From Candidatus Thiodictyon syntrophicum (GTDB lineage: Bacteria; Pseudomonadota; Gammaproteobacteria; Chromatiales; Chromatiaceae), in NCBI RefSeq assembly GCF_002813775.1, contig NZ_CP020370.1:3621501-3685500 (forward strand): 64,000 nucleotides of DNA. Direction: 5' to 3'. Below, piece after piece: positions 60,222-64,000 of the stretch. Both the position numbers and the translations under genes were made by a program. The notes under the pieces were generated by a model that saw only the letters and a program-made list of their open reading frames with translations, searched no databases and had not been told where the DNA came from. Position 1 is the stretch's first letter. Each line of letters opens with the position of its first letter.

Positions 60222-60362
60222 ATGGCATTGCTGGACTTATGGAATACGTCGCCTCATCAAGTGCGCGACAAGCAACTACAGCAACTGATCGCGTTCGCCG
60301 GTCTCGGTAAACTGATAGACGGAAGCGACTGTTCCCACGAACTAAGAGCATTCCTAATCTGA
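60222..60362 (+). pseudogene. N-terminal fragment of an unrecognised protein
   Basis: A 46-residue frame (MALLDLWNTSPHQVRDKQLQ, QLIAFAGLGKLIDGSDCSHE, LRAFLI) in locally AT-richer DNA. It looks like a well-formed globular N-terminus that stops abruptly 21 bases before copy C of the 93-bp element. I suspect truncation; family not recognised. Confidence 0.5.
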
Positions 60363-60383
60363 CGCAATCGCTCGGACCATTGC

Positions 60384-60476
60384 CGTAGGGTGCGCCGAGC
60401 GCACCTTGAGAGGCTGCGGTTGATCGCCGCGGCCAGGGTTTCGGTCGGCGCCATGGTGCGCACGGCGCACCCTACG
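60384..60476. repeat. 93-bp element with GTAGGGTGCGC ends, copy C
   Basis: Same length as copies A and B and nearly identical to B throughout. Flanked on the right by CGGTGCGGTCAATGGTCCGA, also similar to the flank of copy B (GCGGTGCGGTCGGTGGTCCG), so the shared unit may extend beyond 93 bp on that side. Confidence 0.85.
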
Positions 60477-61066
60477 GTCGCGGTGCGGTCAATGGTCCGA
60501 GACAATCGCTCCGCACAGCGGACGGGCGCCAAGAAATCTCACGCGGAGACGCAGAGATGGAGGCAGGATTCTCTGCGTCTCTGCGTCTCTGCGTGAGAAA
60601 AGCCGGTCCATGTGCGTACCTTGCCGGGGCTGTGTGCCCGCAACGATGATCGAGGCCGGCGGCGCGGGTCCTGTCCCCGTCGCCGCGCGGTAACCTTCTT
60701 CTTCGGCCCAGGGGCCCGCTCCAATGCCAGTTCGGGCGTCGCCTCCACGGGTGGCCGCGGCGGTCTGCGACGCGCGCCCGCAAGGCCGCAACGATGGCGC
60801 GCAGATCCGCGACCTGGGGCGCCCGCGCAGCCAGCCACCCGCCGCCGGGCAGGGACCGACACCGCCCAGGGTCCGCACCGACCCACCAGGCCCGCCCGTA
60901 GCCCCAGCATAACAGTCTGATATTAAACCGCTTGCCCGCTCGCCACCCACCCTGGGTGGGTTCCGCTTGACCCACCCAAGGTCCGTCAGCCGCCGATGAA
61001 TATCTTATAAATCAATCGCCTGGATAAGTGTGCCCGGCTGGCACGCCGCATGCTCCCTCGTCTCCC
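60477..61066. other. Intergenic region before the injection-system genes
   Basis: Holds an inverted tract TCTCACGCGGAGACGCAGAG / CTCTGCGTCTCTGCGTCTCT at about 60537-60595. Frames on both strands are open but Gly/Pro/Arg-rich and unlike real proteins. AT-rich bases at about 60995-61015 may be the promoter of the downstream operon. Confidence 0.45.
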
Positions 61067-61417
61067 ATGAGACCCCGTCCACCCAGCGAAGACCTGTGCA
61101 CCTGCGGCGCGACCGATGTCGATGCCTTGGCGGATGAAATTCTTCGCTATCTGCGCGGGCATGGTCACGCGGCCGATACGCCGGAGGGGATCGCACGGTG
61201 GTGGATCAAGCGCCAGCGGCTGGAGGACTCGCTGGTGCGGGTGCAGCGCGCGCTGGATCTGCTGGTGTCGCGCTCCCTGGTGGACGTGCGCCGGACCCCG
61301 GCGGGCGTCACGCTCTATTCCCGGCACCCGGACGCCGACCCCCGGACTGACCCCGCGGCCGTGACCGATCCGGCCGACGGTGCCGGGACCCACGACGACG
61401 CCGGGGCGGGCATCTGA
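61067..61417 (+). CDS. Winged-helix-like small protein at the head of a contractile injection locus
   Basis: A 116-residue protein starting MRPRPPSEDLCTCGATDVDA. Residues 18-90 look like a winged helix (LADEILRYLRGHGHAADTPE, GIARWWIKRQRLEDSLVRVQ, RALDLLVSRSLVDVRRTPAG). The Ala/Asp-rich tail is disordered. It lies four bases before the DUF4255 gene. It may regulate or simply accompany the injection system. Confidence 0.6.
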   Translation: MRPRPPSEDLCTCGATDVDALADEILRYLRGHGHAADTPEGIARWWIKRQRLEDSLVRVQRALDLLVSRSLVDVRRTPAGVTLYSRHPDADPRTDPAAVTDPADGAGTHDDAGAGI

Positions 61418-61421
61418 CGCC

Positions 61422-62018
61422 ATGGCCGGTTTTGCCTCCATCGCCGCGGCCGGCCAGAGCATCGTGCGGGTGCTCAATCTGGGCTTCGAGACCGAGCCGC
61501 CGATCGAGGGTCGGCGCACCCAGGCGGTCCTGGTCCGCACCAACGACTTCCAGGACTCCCAGGTCGCCGTCGTCATGGGGGCCAATGCGCTGTCGGTCTT
61601 CCTCTACCGGGTCGATTTCAACAAGGCGATGCGCGCCGCCTGGTCGGCCGCCGCGGCGGTGGACGGGCGCGCCCGCCTGGCCCTGGACCTGCATTATCTG
61701 CTGACCCCCTGGTCGGACAACGCGGCGCACGAGCACCGCATCCTGGGCCGGGCCATGCAGTGCCTGGAGGAGACCCCGGTCCTGGCCGGGCCCCTGCTGG
61801 ACGCGGGGGGCGGCTGGGCGCTCAACGAGGGGCTGCAACTGGTCATGGAGGAGGTGCCGACCGAGGCCCTGATGCGCACCTTCGACTCGCTGCCCACGGA
61901 TTACCGGCTCTCGGTGCCCTACATCGCCCGCGTCTTGCGGGTCGATGGGCGCGAGCCCCACCCGGAGCCCCCGGTGCGCACCGCGGTGCGCGGTCTGGTC
62001 CCGGAGCCGAGGCCATGA
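61422..62018 (+). CDS. DUF4255 (Pvc16/Afp16-like) protein of a contractile injection system
   Basis: A 198-residue protein. SIAAAGQSIVRVLNLGFETE near the N-terminus, NALSVFLYRVDFNKAMRAAW, and LALDLHYLLTPWSDNAAHEH with ILGRAMQCLEETPVL are the DUF4255 hallmarks. In extracellular contractile injection systems (PVC, Afp) this protein caps the tail end. Its stop overlaps the next start (ATGA), and a sheath gene follows. Confidence 0.85.
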   Translation: MAGFASIAAAGQSIVRVLNLGFETEPPIEGRRTQAVLVRTNDFQDSQVAVVMGANALSVFLYRVDFNKAMRAAWSAAAAVDGRARLALDLHYLLTPWSDNAAHEHRILGRAMQCLEETPVLAGPLLDAGGGWALNEGLQLVMEEVPTEALMRTFDSLPTDYRLSVPYIARVLRVDGREPHPEPPVRTAVRGLVPEPRP

Positions 62019-62850
62019 GCAACCTGTTCCTTCCGGCCCGCTTCTCGGAGCGCATCCACCGCCTGGCCCTGGGGGTGGAGCCGCTGGACGCTGCCGGCGG
62101 TGCCCGGCTGGGTCACCCCATCCAGATCCTGGTCGAACCGCCCGCCCCCGGCCTGCCCCGCCCACGGCTGGTGCGGCACCTCTCCGGGCTCTTCGTGATG
62201 GTCCAGGACCCCGGGGTCCCGACGACCTTGACCCTGCGCCTCTGCGACCTGGGCGCACCGAAGGATGTCCCCGGCTTCCAGGCCCGGACCAACCGCCGCC
62301 GGCTGGTCCCGCGTCGGCTGCGCGTTACGATCCCGGCGGCGGACCTGGCCGATACCCTGCCGCTCGCGCAACGGGCGCGCCGCCCCGCGCTCTTCCCCGG
62401 CGCTGCCTATGCGGTGACGGACTCGGTGACCGGCCTGCGCGGGCGCGTGGAGCGCGCCGGGGTGCCGGTGCGCTGGGCGCGGGTGGAGGCCAGACGCCCC
62501 GGCGCGGGCCCGGCGGACCCGCCGGTGGGCCGCGCCCATGGCGACGACCGCGGCGAGTTCCTGCTGCTGGTGGAGTCCAATGCCGCGCCCATGACCACCC
62601 TGGAGCGTCCCTTTGAACTGGACCTGGTGGCCTACCCGCCCATCCCCCCGGCCCCCTGCCGCCGCGGCCCGTGCGCGACACGGACGGGCTCTGGGACCTG
62701 CCGGTGGAGACCCTGTCCGCGCCCGGTGCCCCGGACCCGGTGGCCGCGGGCGCCTTTCCACCCGCGGGCTGGGGCGCCGCCGCGCCCCCGGTGCGCGTCG
62801 TGCTGGTCTACGGCCGGCTGCTGACCGGCCTGGCACCACTCACCCTATGA
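62015..62850 (+). pseudogene. Injection-system accessory protein with carboxypeptidase-regulatory-like domain, frameshifted
   Basis: From MSNLFLPARFSERIHRLALG the frame is good to about residue 215, including a beta-sandwich-like segment (LRGRVERAGVPVRWARVEAR, DDRGEFLLLVES). Near 62640-62660, in a C-rich tract, the reading must shift by -1 to continue PLPPRPVRDTDGLWDLPVET, VRVVLVYGRLLTGLAPLTL, stop at 62850. Without the shift the end becomes an Arg/Pro-rich tail. A real mutation and a homopolymer sequencing error are both possible. A 26-codon frame (62847-62927) links it to the sheath gene. Confidence 0.75.
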
Positions 62851-62919
62851 ATACCGCCTTGATCACCGCCTTGATCACCGCCCGGATCACCCAAGAGGAC
62901 CGACCAATGGAGGCCACCG

Positions 62920-64000
62920 ATGCCTGAATATCTCGCCCCCGGCGTCTACGTCGAGGAAGTCAGCTTCCGCTCCAAATCGATCGAGGGCGTGCCCACCAGC
63001 ACGACCGGTATGGTCGGCCTGGCCCACTTCGGCCCGACCTGGTTCGCCGGCGGACCGCTCGCCGTGGAGCCGCGTCTGGTGACGAGCTACACCGAGTTCG
63101 AGCGCATCTACGGCGGACTGGAGCGGCTTCAGGTGTCCGACTCCCGCGACCGGGAGTGCTACCTGGCCCACGCGGTGCGCGCCTTCTTTGCCAACGGCGG
63201 CAAGCGGGTCTATGTCGCGCGCGTCTTCAGCGCCAACGCCGTCAACGACTCGGGGGTCGCCTCCGTTACCGTCAACGTGCCCGGCAGCGACCCCGCCACC
63301 TGGCGGGCGCGCTGGCCGGGCGCCATGGGCAACGTGCACGTACAGACCCTGGTGCGGCGCAGCAAGAATCTGGCCGTCAACTTTCCCGACCTTTACCCCG
63401 CGCCCGACCCGCGTCAGACCTGGGGCATCCAGGCGCCCCGGGTACGTGCCGGGGCGCTGGTGGAGGTCATCCCCAACGGCGATCCCATCCCGCTGGGCAA
63501 TGCACCGCTGGCGCTCGGCCGGCTCGCGGTGGTGGAGGTGGACCAGGACGGGCGCCAGACCTTCCGCGGCGACGGGGCCGCTGTAAACCCCGCGGCCGGG
63601 GACACCATCGCACTCATCGAACTCCAGGTGCAGGTGCGGGTGAGCGCGGACCGGATCGATGTCTACGACGAGCTGGCCACGGACCCGGGGCAGAAGCGCT
63701 ACATCGGCCGCATCCTGCACCCGGCGGACCCCGAGGACGAAAACGCCGTGGTGTGGCTGGACTGGGATCCGGCGCCGGCTGCGGCCACCGTGGATCAACG
63801 CCGCTTCCTGCCCGCCCGCCTGGCCGTGGCGCTGCAGGCCAACCAGACCCCGCGCCTCACCAACGGCAACGACGGACGCATGCCCGGGGTCGACGGGGGC
63901 CGCGACAGCCTGGAGGGGATGGAGGCCCACCCCGACCATGTGGAACTCAAGGCCACCGGCATCTTCGCCCTGGACGAGATCGACGACATCGCCATCGTCG
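62920..64000 (+). CDS. Phage-like tail sheath protein of a contractile injection system (partial)
   Basis: Starts MPEYLAPGVYVEEVSFRSKS, IEGVPTSTTGMVGLAHFGPT, the canonical sheath N-terminus that locks into the neighbouring subunit. YTEFERIYGG and HAVRAFFANGGKRVYVARVF follow, also conserved. 360 codons are present and the gene runs off the window; sheath proteins have about 450-700 residues. The contracting sheath drives the inner tube into a target. The ATG at 62920 lies inside the end of the short preceding frame. Confidence 0.92.
   Translation, partial: MPEYLAPGVYVEEVSFRSKSIEGVPTSTTGMVGLAHFGPTWFAGGPLAVEPRLVTSYTEFERIYGGLERLQVSDSRDRECYLAHAVRAFFANGGKRVYVARVFSANAVNDSGVASVTVNVPGSDPATWRARWPGAMGNVHVQTLVRRSKNLAVNFPDLYPAPDPRQTWGIQAPRVRAGALVEVIPNGDPIPLGNAPLALGRLAVVEVDQDGRQTFRGDGAAVNPAAGDTIALIELQVQVRVSADRIDVYDELATDPGQKRYIGRILHPADPEDENAVVWLDWDPAPAAATVDQRRFLPARLAVALQANQTPRLTNGNDGRMPGVDGGRDSLEGMEAHPDHVELKATGIFALDEIDDIAIV

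Noticed and set aside
60489-60950. Minus-strand frame before the injection-system genes
   Set aside because: Gly/Arg/Pro-rich, runs through an inverted repeat and has no domain features.

Overview
This window is GC-rich bacterial chromosome, most likely from a gammaproteobacterial purple sulfur bacterium of the Chromatiaceae. The genus guess (Thiodictyon/Lamprocystis-like) is an inference from the gas-vesicle gene gvpA combined with high GC, many toxin-antitoxin genes, Rpn-type genes and abundant palindromic intergenic repeats. There is no rRNA or tRNA and no CRISPR array. The window is accessory-rich: real genes are separated by many dispersed hairpin elements, pseudogenes and fragments.

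Layout. 0-10 kb: an MNT/HEPN pair, a paired STAND-like ATPase locus (one cytosolic with HTH, one membrane-anchored), mazEF, a second mazE with a mazF stub running into a CHAP amidase gene, a patatin and a Uma2 nuclease. 10-16 kb: a three-gene regulatory operon (hybrid kinase, response regulator-PAS, Crp/Fnr), a small lipoprotein, and two convergent envelope enzymes (transglutaminase-like protein and L,D-transpeptidase). 16-24 kb: an HlyD-RbbA-ABC2 exporter operon and a PAS3-GGDEF diguanylate cyclase. 24-38 kb: an envelope and stress block (DUF2892, DUF599::P-type ATPase overlapping an entericidin, CsbD, two collagen-like lipoproteins, a Cys-pair repeat protein), then a tripartite MacAB/NodT-type efflux system, a glycine-zipper lipoprotein, a secreted protein and an MFS exporter. 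40-41 kb: two decayed genes.

41-51 kb is the most interesting region. It is an incomplete type III-B CRISPR locus: cas6, a frameshifted cmr1, and a cas10/cmr2 with an intact GGDD cyclase motif. These are followed by an MNT/HEPN pair cut by an IS4-family element that carries a DruA (DUF4338) gene. Beyond the element lie a small membrane protein with a SAVED-like domain and a DUF1874/Crn2-type ring nuclease. Together they look like a broken or rearranged cyclic-oligoadenylate circuit with synthase, membrane effector and off-switch. cmr3-cmr6 are absent from the window.

51-57 kb: an orphan antitoxin, a divergent LexA/LexA-like pair sharing mirrored operator half-sites, gvpA with a coiled-coil partner, and a hybrid histidine kinase. 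57-61 kb: a cluster of one intact and two decayed Rpn-family genes, with 61-bp direct repeats flanking the intact copy. 61-64 kb: the start of a contractile injection system locus (winged-helix-like protein, DUF4255, a frameshifted regulatory-domain protein, and a tail sheath cut by the window end).

At least five dispersed palindromic repeat families recur, including a family of three copies of exactly 93 bp, (GTTGTC)n-ended elements sitting just upstream of start codons, and hairpins lying inside reading frames (rbbA, cas10). All family assignments come from reading motifs; no database search was run.
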